From Pseudomonadota bacterium (GTDB taxonomy: Bacteria > Pseudomonadota > Alphaproteobacteria > Rhizobiales > Xanthobacteraceae), in NCBI GenBank assembly GCA_023449855.1, contig JAEXHR010000045.1, positions 1 to 58,749 on the forward strand: a stretch of DNA of 58,749 nt. Direction: 5' to 3'. The translations under genes and the position numbers were made by a program. Shown here one piece after another: positions 1 through 8,690 of the stretch; position 1 is the first letter of the stretch; each line of letters opens with the position of its first letter. Under the pieces are notes generated by a model. It ran no database searches. It worked only from the letters and a program-made list of their open reading frames with translations, and had not been told where the DNA came from.

Positions 1-98
1 GTGAGGAGGCGCGCAAAGCGCGCCGTCTCGAACCATGAGCTGGCGTGTGTGGCCATCCTTCGAGACGCGCGCAAGAGCGCGCTCCTCAGGATGAGGTC
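1..98. repeat. Bradyrhizobium-type palindromic intergenic repeat, copy 1
   Basis: An imperfect inverted repeat of about 100 bp, probably cut by the window edge. Its left half carries GTGAGGAGGCGCG and CGTCTCGAACCATGAG. Its right half carries the mirrored versions CCTTCGAGACGCG and GCTCCTCAGGATGAGG. A second copy lies at 2285-2391 with the same two halves and a different spacer. Such elements are common between genes in Bradyrhizobium and Rhodopseudomonas genomes. It lies just past the 3' end of argB and may act as a transcript-end hairpin. Confidence 0.85.
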
Positions 99-133
99 CG
101 GTGGGTGGGCAGTGTGTGTGTCTGCCCCGTCCA

Positions 134-1030
134 TCACTTGTGGATCAGCGTGCCCGTGCCCTGATTGGTGAAGAGTTCGAGCAGCACCGCATGGGGCGTC
201 TTGCCGTCGATGATGACGACGCCTTCGACGCCCTGTTCGAGCGAGTAGATGCAGGTCTCGACCTTCGGGATCATGCCGCCGGAAATGGTGCCGTCGGCGA
301 TCAGCCGGCGCGCGTCCTTGATCGACAGTTCCGGAATCAGCTTCTTCGATTTGTCGAGCACGCCCGGCACGTCGGTGAGCAGCAAGAGGCGCTTGGCCTT
401 CAGCGCACCGGCGACGGCGCCGGCAAAGGTGTCGGCATTGACGTTATAGGTCTTGCCGTCCTTCGATGCCGCCAGCGGCGCCAGCACCGGGATCAGCTCA
501 TAGCCGATCAGCTGGTTGAGCAGCGTCAGATCGACCTTCTCCGGCTCGCCGACGAAGCCGAGATCGACCACCTTCTCGATGTTCGAATCCGGATCGACCA
601 TGGTGCGCGTCGCCTTCGACGCGGTGACCATGTTGCCGTCCTTGCCGCACAGGCCGACGGCCTTGCCGCCGGCTTCGTTGATGTAGCTGACGATCGACTT
701 GTTGATGGAGCCGGCCAGCACCATCTCGACGATCTCGATGGTGGCGGCATCGGTGATGCGCAATCCGGCGGCGAATTCCGACTTGATGCCGAGACGCTGC
801 AGCATCTGCGCGATCTGCGGGCCGCCGCCATGCACGACCACCGGATTGATGGCGGTCTGCTCGAGCAGCACGATGTCGCGGGCGAAGGCGCGGGCGGTAT
901 CCTCGGCGCCCATGGCGTGGCCGCCATATTTGATGACGATGGTTTCCTCGTCATATTGCTGCATGTGCGGCAGCGCTTCGGAGAGGATGTGGGCCTTTTC
1001 GAGAGCACTGATGATGGGCGCGTCGGTCAT
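134..1030 (-). CDS. argB: Acetylglutamate kinase
   Basis: Phosphorylates N-acetyl-L-glutamate with ATP, the second step of arginine biosynthesis in the cytoplasm. The 298-residue protein has the normal family length. The N-terminal phosphate-binding segment IVIKYGGHAMG (about residues 32-42) and the substrate-binding stretch VVVHGGGPQI (about 64-73) are intact. The C-terminal region GGMIPKVETC (about 252-261) is typical of ArgB and matches the nucleotide/arginine-sensing part of the family. It is the last gene of the minus-strand run after engB and the DUF423 gene, separated from them by about 200 bp holding a palindromic repeat. It may have its own promoter or be co-transcribed with engB, as in related genomes. 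Confidence 0.97.
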   Translation of the reverse strand: MTDAPIISALEKAHILSEALPHMQQYDEETIVIKYGGHAMGAEDTARAFARDIVLLEQTAINPVVVHGGGPQIAQMLQRLGIKSEFAAGLRITDAATIEIVEMVLAGSINKSIVSYINEAGGKAVGLCGKDGNMVTASKATRTMVDPDSNIEKVVDLGFVGEPEKVDLTLLNQLIGYELIPVLAPLAASKDGKTYNVNADTFAGAVAGALKAKRLLLLTDVPGVLDKSKKLIPELSIKDARRLIADGTISGGMIPKVETCIYSLEQGVEGVVIIDGKTPHAVLLELFTNQGTGTLIHK

Positions 1031-1133
1031 GAAGCGGATCTCACGGTGAGCGGGCTGCGGCGCGTTCTAGCTGATTGGGAAGAGGGGTGCAAAGGCGTAA
1101 GCCGCATGGGCGTGGCGCGGATGGACCTGAGGA

Positions 1134-1228
1134 CCTGTAGCCCGGATGAAGCGAAGCGTAATCCGGGAATCAGAGCATCCTCATGTCGCCGGTCCCCGGA
1201 TTTCGCTGCGCGCCATCCGGGCTACGGG
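1134..1228. repeat. Palindromic intergenic repeat, second family
   Basis: A large imperfect hairpin. The left arm reads TGTAGCCCGGATGAAGCGAA and continues to TAATCCGGG. The right arm reads CCCCGGATTTCGC and continues to GCCATCCGGGCTACGGG. The outer arms are complementary over GTAGCCCGGATG / CATCCGGGCTAC. This 'TAGCCCGGATG..CATCCGGGCTA' type of repeat is widespread in Rhizobiales genomes. It sits between argB and the DUF423 gene. Confidence 0.8.
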
Positions 1229-1234
1229 ACGGTG

Positions 1235-1603
1235 CTATTTGCGCGGCCATGCCGCGGATACCGCCAGCGCGATCCAGCTTGCGATCAGGAGCGTGCCGCC
1301 GGTCGGCGCGGCCATCGGGAACAGGCCATGGCCGACATATTGGCGCATAGTGAGATCGCCGGCGAACAGTGACGTCGCGATGACAAAGCCGAATGCCGAG
1401 ACGAGGCCGAGCCGCGGATGCAGCGTGCCGCGCTCGGTGAGTGCGACAGTGCCGAGAATCGCGGCGGCGTGAAACAGCAGCATCGAGGAGGCCGAGGCGA
1501 GGCGGCTCGCATCGGGCTGATGCGCGGAGGCCGCGGCGAGGATCACGCCAGTGGCGCCCATCACGCCGGCGAGAACGATCTGGATGCGGAGCGCGCGGGC
1601 CAT
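1235..1603 (-). CDS. DUF423 family small membrane protein
   Basis: A 122-residue integral membrane protein of the DUF423 family, function unknown. The sequence has about four hydrophobic helices (near residues 8-26, 40-56, 64-82 and 98-118), with the family-typical FHAAAILG and QYVGHGLFPMAAPTGGTLLI motifs. The start codon ATG (1601-1603) overlaps the engB stop (TGA at 1603-1605), so translation is probably coupled to engB. Membrane location is inferred from hydropathy. The family is often annotated only as a conserved hypothetical. Confidence 0.85.
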   Translation of the reverse strand: MARALRIQIVLAGVMGATGVILAAASAHQPDASRLASASSMLLFHAAAILGTVALTERGTLHPRLGLVSAFGFVIATSLFAGDLTMRQYVGHGLFPMAAPTGGTLLIASWIALAVSAAWPRK

Positions 1604-2253
1604 CAGCTGCGCTCGTTGAGAAGGCGCATCATGGCGGCGCGCAGCTCGGTCATGCCGTCGCCATCGCGCGACGACGTCACCAGGATTTCGGGGAAGGCCG
1701 CCGGGTGCTTGCGCAGGGTGGCCTGGGTCTCTTCCATCGTCTTTTCGAGCTCGGCCTTCTTCACCTGATCGGCCTTGGTGAGCACGATCTGGTAGCTGAC
1801 GGCGGAACGGTCCAGGGATTTCAGCACGTCGAGATCGACGTCCTTGATGCCGTGGCGGCTGTCGATCAGCACATAGACGCGAGCCAGCGTCGCGCGGCCC
1901 TGCAGGAACGAATAGATCAGCTTGGTCCAGGATGCGATCTTCGCCTTCGGCGCCGAGGCGTAGCCATAGCCCGGCATGTCCACGAGACGGAAGACGCTGC
2001 CCTTCGGGCTTTCGAAGAAGATCAGCTCCTGGGTGCGGCCGGGCGTGTGCGAGGGCCGCGCCAGCGCATTGCGGCCGGTCAGCGCATTGATGAGGCTGGA
2101 TTTGCCGACATTGGAGCGGCCGGCGAACGCGACCTCCATGCCGGCCATCGGCGGCAGGGTCTCGATGGAGGGGGAAGCCCAGATGAACTTCCACTCGCCC
2201 GCAAACATCAGGCGTCCCTGCTCGATCAGCTCCGCATCGGGTTCGGTGGTCAT
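1603..2253 (-). CDS. engB: Ribosome biogenesis GTP-binding protein YsxC/EngB
   Basis: GTPase needed for assembly of the large ribosomal subunit. The G1 loop GRSNVGKSS (about residues 46-54), G3 DMPGYG, G4 TKAD and the SHTPGRTQ switch region are all present. I chose ATG at 2253 (MTTEPDAELIEQG), which gives 216 residues. An in-frame TTG at 2274 would add seven residues (starting MNRKKLR), and the sequence does not decide between them. The gene follows yidC in the same direction, with a palindromic repeat in the gap, and its stop overlaps the DUF423 start. Confidence 0.95.
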   Translation of the reverse strand: MTTEPDAELIEQGRLMFAGEWKFIWASPSIETLPPMAGMEVAFAGRSNVGKSSLINALTGRNALARPSHTPGRTQELIFFESPKGSVFRLVDMPGYGYASAPKAKIASWTKLIYSFLQGRATLARVYVLIDSRHGIKDVDLDVLKSLDRSAVSYQIVLTKADQVKKAELEKTMEETQATLRKHPAAFPEILVTSSRDGDGMTELRAAMMRLLNERS

Positions 2254-2284
2254 GCGAAGTTTCTTTCTGTTCAACTCGGACCCC

Positions 2285-2391
2285 TCATGGTGAGGAGGCG
2301 CGACGCGCCGTCTCGAACCATGAGTGCCCGGAGTACCCGCCCTCGTCCTTCGAGACGCGGCCGAAGGGGCCGCTCCTCAGGATGAGGGCTT
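2285..2391. repeat. Bradyrhizobium-type palindromic intergenic repeat, copy 2
   Basis: Complete copy of the element also seen at 1-98. The left half has TGGTGAGGAGGCGCG and CGTCTCGAACCATGAG. The right half has CCTTCGAGACGCGGCC and CTCCTCAGGATGAGG. The two halves are related as an inverted repeat. It fills the space between engB and yidC almost exactly, from just beyond the engB start region to 6 bp short of the yidC stop. Confidence 0.88.
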
Positions 2392-2397
2392 CGTTAG

Positions 2398-4257
2398 TTA
2401 CGTCTTCTCCGCCGGCTTCTTGCCGAAGGTCGCCTTGATATTGTCGAACAGCTCTACCTTCACGCCGTTCTTGTTCATGATGTAGGCCTGCTGCAGCACC
2501 GAGAGCAGGTTATTCCAGGCCCAGTAGATCACGAGACCGGCCGGGAAGCCCGCAAGCATGAAAGTGAAGATCAGCGGCATCCAGTCGAAGATCATCTTCT
2601 GCGTCGGATCCGGCGGCGTCGGATTCAGCTTCATCTGGAACCACATCGTGATGCCCATGATGATCGGCCAGATGCCGAGCGCGAGATAATGGCCGAGAAC
2701 CGGGATCGTGGTCGGGTCGAACGGGATCAGGCCGAACAGGTTGAACAGGTTGGTCGGGTCATGCGCCGAAAGGTCCTTGATCCAGCCGAAGAACGGCGCG
2801 TGCCGCATTTCGATGGTGACGAACAGAACCTTGTAGAGTGAGAAGAACACCGGGATCTGCAGCAGGACGGGGAGACAGCCGGCGACCGGATTGATCTTCT
2901 CCTTCTTGTAGATCTCCATCATCTCCTGCTGCTGCTTCATCCGGTCGTCCGGATAGCGCTCCTTGAGGGACTGCAGCTGCGGCTGGATCGCCTTCATCTT
3001 CGCCATCGAGGCGTAGGACTTGTTGGCGAGCGGGAAGAAGATGATCTTGACCAGCACCGTCACCAGAAGGATGGCGACGCCGAAATTGCCGAACAGGTGG
3101 AAGAACCAGTCGAGCGCCAGGAACATCGGCTTGGTGATGAAGTAGAACCAGCCCCAGTCGATCAGCAGATCGAAGTGGTTGAGGCCGAGCGACTGGTTGT
3201 AGCCGCCGAGGCCGACCGCGAGCGGGAAATTGATGCCGACGGTGGCGGCTTCCTTGGCGCCGGCGAACAGGCGGGCATTGGCGGTGGTCGAAGCGCCCGG
3301 CGCGACGGTCTGTGCATCCTGCAGATAATCGGTCTGGTAGGTGCGGACGGTGCCGGCGAGGTTCGACGAGAAGCGCGCCTGCAGCTTGGCAGTGGTGTCG
3401 GGCAGCAGGGCCGAGGCCCAGTATTTGTCAGTGATGCCGAGCCAGCCATTAGTGACGTTGAAGTTCACCGACTTGGACTCTTCGATCTTCTTGTAACCGT
3501 ATTCCTGCAGGCCCTGGTCGCCGAGATAGCCGACGAGGCCTTCATGCAGGATGTAGTAGCCTTCCACATGCGGCGTGCCGTGGCGCGAGATCAGCGCGAA
3601 CGGATACAGCGTCACCGGATTGCTGCCGGAATTGGCGACGTCATCCTTGATCGAGAACAGGTAGCGGTCGTCGATCGAGATGGTGCGGGTGAAGGTGAGG
3701 CCTTCGCCGTTGTTATACTTCAGCACGACCGGGGAGGACGGGGTGAGGGCGTTCGCGCCTTCCTGGGTCCATTCGGTGTTGGCGTCGGGGAGCTTCGCCG
3801 TGGTGCCGGAGGCGCCGACCCAGCCGAATTCGGCGTAGTAAGGCGCGGCGGTGCCGGACGGCGAGAACAGCGTGATCGGCGGCGAGGTCGGGTCCACCGT
3901 CATGCGGAATTTCGTGAGTGCGATGTCGTCGAGGCGCGCGCCCTTCAGCGAGATCGAACCGGCCAGGCGCGGCGTGTCGATCTTCACGCGCTTGGAGGAC
4001 GAGATGGCGGTTTCACGGCTGATCGGTGCATTGGAGGGCGCGGCATTGACCGGAGCGCCGCCTGGCGTCGGCGCCGCCGAGCCCGGCTGCGGCGTGCTGC
4101 TGCCTGCGGCGGGCTGCGCGGGATTGGCGAGCTGCGCCTGCGTGGCCTGCTGCGCCTTCTGCTTTTCCATCTGCGGGATATTGTAGAAATATTGCCAGCC
4201 AAGAAGCACCAGGCCGGACAGAACGACGGCTATGATGGTGTTGCGATTGTCGGTCAT
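2398..4257 (-). CDS. yidC: Membrane protein insertase YidC
   Basis: Inserts and folds inner-membrane proteins, alone or with SecYEG. The 619 residues match the usual proteobacterial length. One N-terminal membrane helix (IIAVVLSGLVLLGWQYF, residues 8-24) is followed by a Pro/Ala/Ser-rich linker, then a large periplasmic domain (about 90-350), and then the conserved C-terminal insertase core. The core includes NFGVAILLVTVLVKIIFFPL (about 391-410), the charged cytoplasmic loop with ERYPDDRMKQQQEMM, and PVAGCLPVLLQIPVFFSLY. It lies downstream of rnpA in the conserved rpmH-rnpA-yidC order. Confidence 0.98.
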   Translation of the reverse strand: MTDNRNTIIAVVLSGLVLLGWQYFYNIPQMEKQKAQQATQAQLANPAQPAAGSSTPQPGSAAPTPGGAPVNAAPSNAPISRETAISSSKRVKIDTPRLAGSISLKGARLDDIALTKFRMTVDPTSPPITLFSPSGTAAPYYAEFGWVGASGTTAKLPDANTEWTQEGANALTPSSPVVLKYNNGEGLTFTRTISIDDRYLFSIKDDVANSGSNPVTLYPFALISRHGTPHVEGYYILHEGLVGYLGDQGLQEYGYKKIEESKSVNFNVTNGWLGITDKYWASALLPDTTAKLQARFSSNLAGTVRTYQTDYLQDAQTVAPGASTTANARLFAGAKEAATVGINFPLAVGLGGYNQSLGLNHFDLLIDWGWFYFITKPMFLALDWFFHLFGNFGVAILLVTVLVKIIFFPLANKSYASMAKMKAIQPQLQSLKERYPDDRMKQQQEMMEIYKKEKINPVAGCLPVLLQIPVFFSLYKVLFVTIEMRHAPFFGWIKDLSAHDPTNLFNLFGLIPFDPTTIPVLGHYLALGIWPIIMGITMWFQMKLNPTPPDPTQKMIFDWMPLIFTFMLAGFPAGLVIYWAWNNLLSVLQQAYIMNKNGVKVELFDNIKATFGKKPAEKT

Positions 4258-4335
4258 CGTTCAGGTCTCGTCATCCGAATGCGGGTGCGGCTTTCGCCGC
4301 CGGCAGCGCGCTTGTGGCAGGCTGGAAGCGTCAGG

Positions 4336-4677
4336 TCACGTCGTTTTTGAAGATTGCCGGTCGAGGCGGTGCAGCGCCGAGCGGAGATCGTCGAGCATGG
4401 TGGCAAAATCGCGCGTCAGCGCGGTGCGACGGCCGACTAGCACATAATCGCTGTGGGCGCGCATAGACAATGGATCGACGCGCTTCACCAGTTCGCGAAG
4501 CCGTCGTTTGATCCGGTTCCGCTCGGGCGCGGTTCCATTCTTCTTGGTAACGGTAAAGCCGACCCGGACCGGGCCGGTGTCATCACGGTGTCGCCGCTGC
4601 AGGACAAAAGCAGGGGCGTTCACGCGCATTGAAGCGGCCGCAGCGAGGAAGTCCGCCCGCTGCTTCAGCCGCTCCAT
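4336..4677 (-). CDS. rnpA: Ribonuclease P protein component
   Basis: Protein subunit of RNase P, which matures the 5' ends of tRNAs. The signature is the basic motif in RNRIKRRLRELVKR (about residues 59-72), preceded by VGFTVTKKNGTAPE. I start it at ATG 4677 (MERLKQRADF), which gives 113 residues, the normal family size. A longer upstream reading would add 35 residues of unrelated sequence and run into rpmH. Translation starts 26 bp beyond the rpmH stop. About 78 bp separate it from yidC. Confidence 0.95.
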   Translation of the reverse strand: MERLKQRADFLAAAASMRVNAPAFVLQRRHRDDTGPVRVGFTVTKKNGTAPERNRIKRRLRELVKRVDPLSMRAHSDYVLVGRRTALTRDFATMLDDLRSALHRLDRQSSKTT

Positions 4678-4702
4678 GATGATGTCTCGGAAGGAGATCC
4701 GA

Positions 4703-4837
4703 TCAGGCGCTGAGGCGCTTGCGGCCACGGGCGCGGCGCGCAGCGAGAACCTTGCGGCCGCCGACGGTGGCGAGACGGGCACGGAAGCCGTGGCGGCGCT
4801 TACGCACCAGTTTCGAGGGTTGATAAGTGCGCTTCAC
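4703..4837 (-). CDS. rpmH: 50S ribosomal protein L34
   Basis: A 44-residue ribosomal protein recognised by [20 protein letters not shown] at its N-terminus and the basic tail [12 protein letters not shown]. The start is a GTG (4835-4837), giving an initiator followed by KRTYQPS exactly as in the family. First gene of the rpmH-rnpA-yidC group. Its promoter should lie in the AT-richer stretch to the right (about 4840-5040). Confidence 0.97.
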
Positions 4838-5273
4838 GGGTCGTACTCCGAATGAACCGGGCAATAGATCGCCGTGCTGGCAATCGATCACCAAATGAAT
4901 GAGGTGTGCCCTAAGACGTTGACTTCGCGAGCCGTTTCCGGCTGCAAGCGCGTTCGGCCCCTCAAGGCCGATCCGGCTTCAAACCGGACCATCGCGGACA
5001 GTTGGCGCGGCTTATAAGCGAGCGTCCTGTTTTCGTCAATCTTGCCCGGTAATAACTTGCGGGATCGCCTGACAAATCAACGGGCATCGCTACCGGAAAA
5101 AGATACCTCAGGCTTCGACAAGCCGATCGCGGTGGGGACTCATAACATCACTCGCGGTTCGTTCGCTCAGCGGACAGGTGCCGGGGGCAGTGTTACGGTC
5201 CGTAACGAATCGTCGTTGGACCCGTATCTTGAGATCGTTCAACGTCCAGTCAGAGAGATCTGAGGCTCATTGC
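4838..5273. promoter_or_regulatory. Divergent intergenic region with a perfect 15-bp palindrome
   Basis: No convincing gene lies between rpmH (minus) and the histidine kinase (plus). The left part is comparatively AT-rich and should hold the rpmH promoter. At 5192-5206 there is a perfect inverted repeat GTTACGG-T-CCGTAAC, about 67 bp before the kinase start, which could be an operator for the kinase gene. The binding protein is unknown. Confidence 0.5.
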
Positions 5274-6752
5274 GTGTCATCGGCGGATGAAAGGCCCATC
5301 GAACCCCTGCTCCGGCTCGGCCCGCTGCGCAAGCTCGGCCTGTCCGGCAAGCTGCTGCTGTTGACCATTCCGCTGGTCCTGCTGGCCCAGATTCTGATTT
5401 ACGTCCCATCGATCGCCAATTTCCGCATCAACCGTCTCAACGACCGGCTGGCGGCGGCCAACACCGCTGCGCTGGTGCTGGACGCGGCGCCGCTCGGCAT
5501 GGTGCCGGAATCGCTGTCGCGGCAGATTCTCAGCAGCATCGGCGCGCGCGCCGTCGCCATCAAATGGGGCCAGCAACGCCGCCTGCTCGCCAGCGCCGAT
5601 CTGCCGTCGCAGATCGATCACGACGTCGACATGCGCGAGATGACCGTGTGGTCGGCCATCGTCGATGCGTTTCAGCTGATGTTCGAGACCGGCAACCAGA
5701 CCATGCGCATCATCGGCCCGGCGCCGGGCGGGGCGCAGTTCATCGAGGTGGTGGTGGACGAATTGCCGCTGCGGCAGGCGATGTATCGCTTCTCCAGCAA
5801 TCTGCTGTGGGTGTCGCTGGGATTGGCGATCCTCTCTGCCGGCCTCGTCTATCTCGCGCTGCATTACCTGTTCGTGCGGCCGATGCGGCGGCTGACGGCG
5901 AATATGGTCGCCTTCCACGAAAATCCCGAAAGTCCGGCGCGGATCATCGTGCCGAGCTCGCGCGCCGACGAGATCGGTGTCGCCGAGCGCGAATTCTCCG
6001 ACATGCAGCGCGATCTCGTCTCGATGCTGCATCAGAAGAGCCGCCTTGCCGCGCTGGGCCTCGCGGTGTCGAAGATCAATCACGATCTGCGCAACCTGCT
6101 GGCGTCGTCGCAGCTGCTGTCGGACCAGCTCGCCAGCGTGCCCGATCCGCGTGTGCAACGTTTTGCGCCGAAGCTGATGCGGTCGCTGGAGCGCGCCATC
6201 GCCTTCTGCCAGTCCACCCTCTCTTATGGCCGTGCACAGGAAGCCCCGCCCGACCGGCGCATGATTGCGGTCGAGCAGGTGGTCGGCGATGTGCGCGAAT
6301 CCGCCGGGCTCGCCACCGATGATGCCATCGGCTGGATCAATGCCATCGAGCGCGGGCTGACGATCGATGCCGATCCGGATCAGCTATTTCGCATCCTGCT
6401 CAATCTGGTTCGCAACGCCGCCCAGGCGCTGGAGGGGCAGCCGGACAGCGATGCCGCGCCGCGCCAGATCCGCATCACCGGCCGCCGCGAGGGCGCCGTG
6501 ACGATTCTCGAAGTCTCCGATACCGGCCCCGGCGTGCCGCAAAAGGCGAAAGACCATCTGTTCGAGGCGTTTCAGGGCTCGTCCCGCCCCGGTGGCAGCG
6601 GGCTCGGCCTCGCGATTGCGGCCGAACTGGTGCGTGCCCATGACGGCGATATCGCGCTGGTGGAGGGCACCATCGGCGCCACGTTCCGGATCACGCTGCC
6701 GGATCGCCCGGTGGAACTGTACAATATCCGGGGCGAGCGGGCCCGGGCCTGA
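5274..6752 (+). CDS. Membrane sensor histidine kinase (orphan)
   Basis: Two-component sensor kinase of 492 residues. A first membrane helix (LLLLTIPLVLLAQILIY, about 27-43) is followed by a periplasmic sensor of about 130 residues and a second helix (LLWVSLGLAILSAGLVYLAL). A HAMP linker beginning RPMRRLTANM comes next. The phospho-accepting H-box reads SKINHDLRNLLAS (His near 269). The ATPase domain has the N box (LLNLVRNAAQAL), G1 (DTGPGVP) and G2 (GGSGLGLAIAAELV). I use the GTG at 5274 because TGAGG sits about 8 nt upstream. An ATG at 5178 in frame would add 32 residues with no domain support. No response regulator is adjacent, so the partner is elsewhere and the signal is unknown. Confidence 0.9.
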   Translation: MSSADERPIEPLLRLGPLRKLGLSGKLLLLTIPLVLLAQILIYVPSIANFRINRLNDRLAAANTAALVLDAAPLGMVPESLSRQILSSIGARAVAIKWGQQRRLLASADLPSQIDHDVDMREMTVWSAIVDAFQLMFETGNQTMRIIGPAPGGAQFIEVVVDELPLRQAMYRFSSNLLWVSLGLAILSAGLVYLALHYLFVRPMRRLTANMVAFHENPESPARIIVPSSRADEIGVAEREFSDMQRDLVSMLHQKSRLAALGLAVSKINHDLRNLLASSQLLSDQLASVPDPRVQRFAPKLMRSLERAIAFCQSTLSYGRAQEAPPDRRMIAVEQVVGDVRESAGLATDDAIGWINAIERGLTIDADPDQLFRILLNLVRNAAQALEGQPDSDAAPRQIRITGRREGAVTILEVSDTGPGVPQKAKDHLFEAFQGSSRPGGSGLGLAIAAELVRAHDGDIALVEGTIGATFRITLPDRPVELYNIRGERARA

Positions 6753-6907
6753 GCGGCGGCGGATCGGGCGGTGTCACGAGAGTGAAATATCCACCCGCAG
6801 GCGCTTGCCAAGCCGCCGCCAACCCGTTAGGGATGGCGCGCTTTCGCAAACATCGCTTTCCGAAACGCATCCGACACCGGCGGTCTTTTGGCCCCACGTC
6901 GCGGCAC

Positions 6908-6984
6908 GCGCCCGTAGCTCAGCTGGATAGAGCACCAGACTACGAATCTGGGGGTCAGAGGTTCGAATCCTTTCGGGCGCGCCA
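6908..6984 (+). tRNA. tRNA-Arg (anticodon ACG)
   Basis: A 77-nt cloverleaf. The acceptor stem GCGCCCG pairs with CGGGCGC (6974-6980). The anticodon stem CCAGA/TCTGG encloses loop CTACGAA with anticodon ACG. The T arm contains GGTTCGAATCC, and the 3' CCA is encoded. ACG (inosine-modified) reads CGU/CGC/CGA arginine codons. The gene stays intact although a mobile element is inserted at its 3' end: the last nine bases (GGCGCGCCA, 6976-6984) are the insertion core, repeated at 37033-37041. Confidence 0.97.
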
Positions 6985-8619
6985 TTTGCGTACAAAACCA
7001 CGAACATTTCCGTTCTCGGTCTGTTTACCGACTATCGCGGCCTGAAGGATATCCCTGCTGCCGATGATCCGGATGGCGTGATCATCGACCTCGACGGCGT
7101 CGACGATCGAACGGATATAGCTTTTGCGGGTATTGGTGTCGCCCGCGTCCAGCTTCGCGTTCATCAGTCGCGCGAAGGCGTCGATCTTCTCTGCATTGAC
7201 GGCGGCCGCTACGCCGCATTGGGCACGGGCGTGATCGAGGGCTGCTTTGGCCCGCTCCCGTTGAGCCTTCAGAGCGGCAGTGCGCTCTCGCAAGATATCG
7301 TCGAGCTCGACTATGCCATCTTCGATCGAGCGGTAGAGCCGCTTCATGCGATCTTCACAGTCGGTCAATTCCTTCTGCAGACCCAGCAAGCGGCCGTCCG
7401 CCGACTCGCTCTTCGCGGCCTGGCGTTCCATCAGGAATTTCAGGAGGTCGGCAATGCGGTCGGGCGCCAGCACACGCTGCTTGAGGTTGGTCAGGACGAT
7501 TTCGTCGAGGGTCGCGGCCGGAATGTGCCGGCCCTTGCAAACCGATTTCCCCTTCTGCTGGCAACCCGCACAAGAATAATACGAATACGACCGCCCCTGT
7601 CGGTTAGTTGTGCCGGTCCGGGTCATTCCCGAGCTACACGAGGCGCAGACCGCGATACCGGTCAGTAGCGAAGGACCGTTTACGACCCTTGGCGGCGTAG
7701 TCTTGGGATTGTTATGGGCGAGCTTTGCCTGCACGCGGTCAAAATAGGCTTGCTCGATCAGGATGGGCACTGGGATATAAATTACGGTCGATGGGTCGTG
7801 CTTACTCCTATCCCGCGAGCTGCGCACGCCATAAGGCCATTGTCCAGTCGCATAACAGGCGTTCGTTAGGATCTTGTGCACCGGCCCGACACCGAACGTT
7901 GCGCCGCGGCGGGTGCGGTAGCCTTGGCCGTTCAGCCATTTTGTCGTCTCCTTGACGCCGAGCGGGCCGGTGTTGCCGTCGCCCTCAAGGTAGAGCTTGA
8001 AAATCAACCGAACCGTTTCAGCTTCGACTACATTGATGTCGAGCTTCTTCTTAATCTTCTGCCCACGCCGCTCAGCTTCGACGATCTGAAGGCCAAGGGG
8101 CGGGGTCGCGCCGTTCCAAAAACCTTGCTTCGCCGACTCCCGCATAGCGCGTGTAGTGTTCTTAGAAATTTCCCGGGAGGTGTGCTCGTCAAAAGCGCCG
8201 ATGATTTGGCGTACGAGTATCTGGCTGGGATCGTCACCCGTCGGCTGCGTGACTGAGACGACCTCAACGCCGTGCTTGCGCAGTTTGCGGATCGTCAGCT
8301 CCATCTCGGCGACGTTCCGGAAAAAACGGTTGAATGCGTAGAATACGATTGCGTCGTATGGGTGATCTGGAGCGCACGCGCGTTCGATCATGTCCTGCAG
8401 TACGGGCCGACGATCGTCGGTTGCGGTCTTAGCCTCGACAAACTCCTCGGCCACGAAGTAGCCGTTCTGATCGCAGAAGCCGGCGGTAATCTTCCGTTGA
8501 CTGGGGATCGATGCCTCATTGGAGAACTGGCGCCCTGTGCTGACTCTATAATAAGTCGCAACACGCTTGGCCGCGTCAGGCTGCCCGGAAACCGAATTGC
8601 GAAAGACGTGTTTGTTCAT
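6955..8619 (-). CDS. Large serine recombinase (site-specific integrase)
   Basis: Catalyses insertion and excision of the element. The 554-residue protein has an N-terminal resolvase domain with the catalytic serine in YYRVSTGRQ (Ser27), a recombinase domain (about 170-290, including GLQIVEAERRG), a zinc-ribbon (CASC at about residue 325, later SYYSCAGCQQKG), then a coiled-coil-rich C-terminal region. The last codons and the stop (6955-6957) lie inside the tRNA-Arg gene, giving a tail RKDSNL encoded by the tRNA. In the excised circle the frame would instead continue into TQNKSANTYVIEITV, now at 36985-37038. The ATG at 8619 has only a weak Shine-Dalgarno. Confidence 0.93.
   Translation of the reverse strand: MNKHVFRNSVSGQPDAAKRVATYYRVSTGRQFSNEASIPSQRKITAGFCDQNGYFVAEEFVEAKTATDDRRPVLQDMIERACAPDHPYDAIVFYAFNRFFRNVAEMELTIRKLRKHGVEVVSVTQPTGDDPSQILVRQIIGAFDEHTSREISKNTTRAMRESAKQGFWNGATPPLGLQIVEAERRGQKIKKKLDINVVEAETVRLIFKLYLEGDGNTGPLGVKETTKWLNGQGYRTRRGATFGVGPVHKILTNACYATGQWPYGVRSSRDRSKHDPSTVIYIPVPILIEQAYFDRVQAKLAHNNPKTTPPRVVNGPSLLTGIAVCASCSSGMTRTGTTNRQGRSYSYYSCAGCQQKGKSVCKGRHIPAATLDEIVLTNLKQRVLAPDRIADLLKFLMERQAAKSESADGRLLGLQKELTDCEDRMKRLYRSIEDGIVELDDILRERTAALKAQRERAKAALDHARAQCGVAAAVNAEKIDAFARLMNAKLDAGDTNTRKSYIRSIVDAVEVDDHAIRIIGSRDILQAAIVGKQTENGNVRGFVRKWRARKDSNL
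6976..7010. other. attL: left junction of the 30-kb element
   Basis: The core GGCGCGCCA (6976-6984) is the 3' end of tRNA-Arg. On the element side the arm carries ACAAA (6992-6996) and CGAACA (7001-7006). The right junction has the mirror images TTTGT and TGTTCG at exactly the same distances from the middle of its own copy of the core. Over arm positions 17-34 (counting the core as 1-9), 14 of 18 bases are symmetric. Symmetric arms around a short core are expected for the attP of a serine integrase. Confidence 0.8.
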
Positions 8620-8690
8620 GGAAGAACTCTACTGAAGCTCTGTGCTAGTGGCCTTTCAAAGTTCGATTGAGAATCTCATTTGATGGCCTG

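Noticed and set aside
101..1372. A 423-codon plus-strand frame opposite argB
   Set aside because: It mirrors argB and crosses two intergenic repeats. No domain or ribosome site.
3097..4350. A 417-codon plus-strand frame opposite yidC
   Set aside because: Shadow of yidC; low-complexity Arg/Gly/Val composition without any family pattern.
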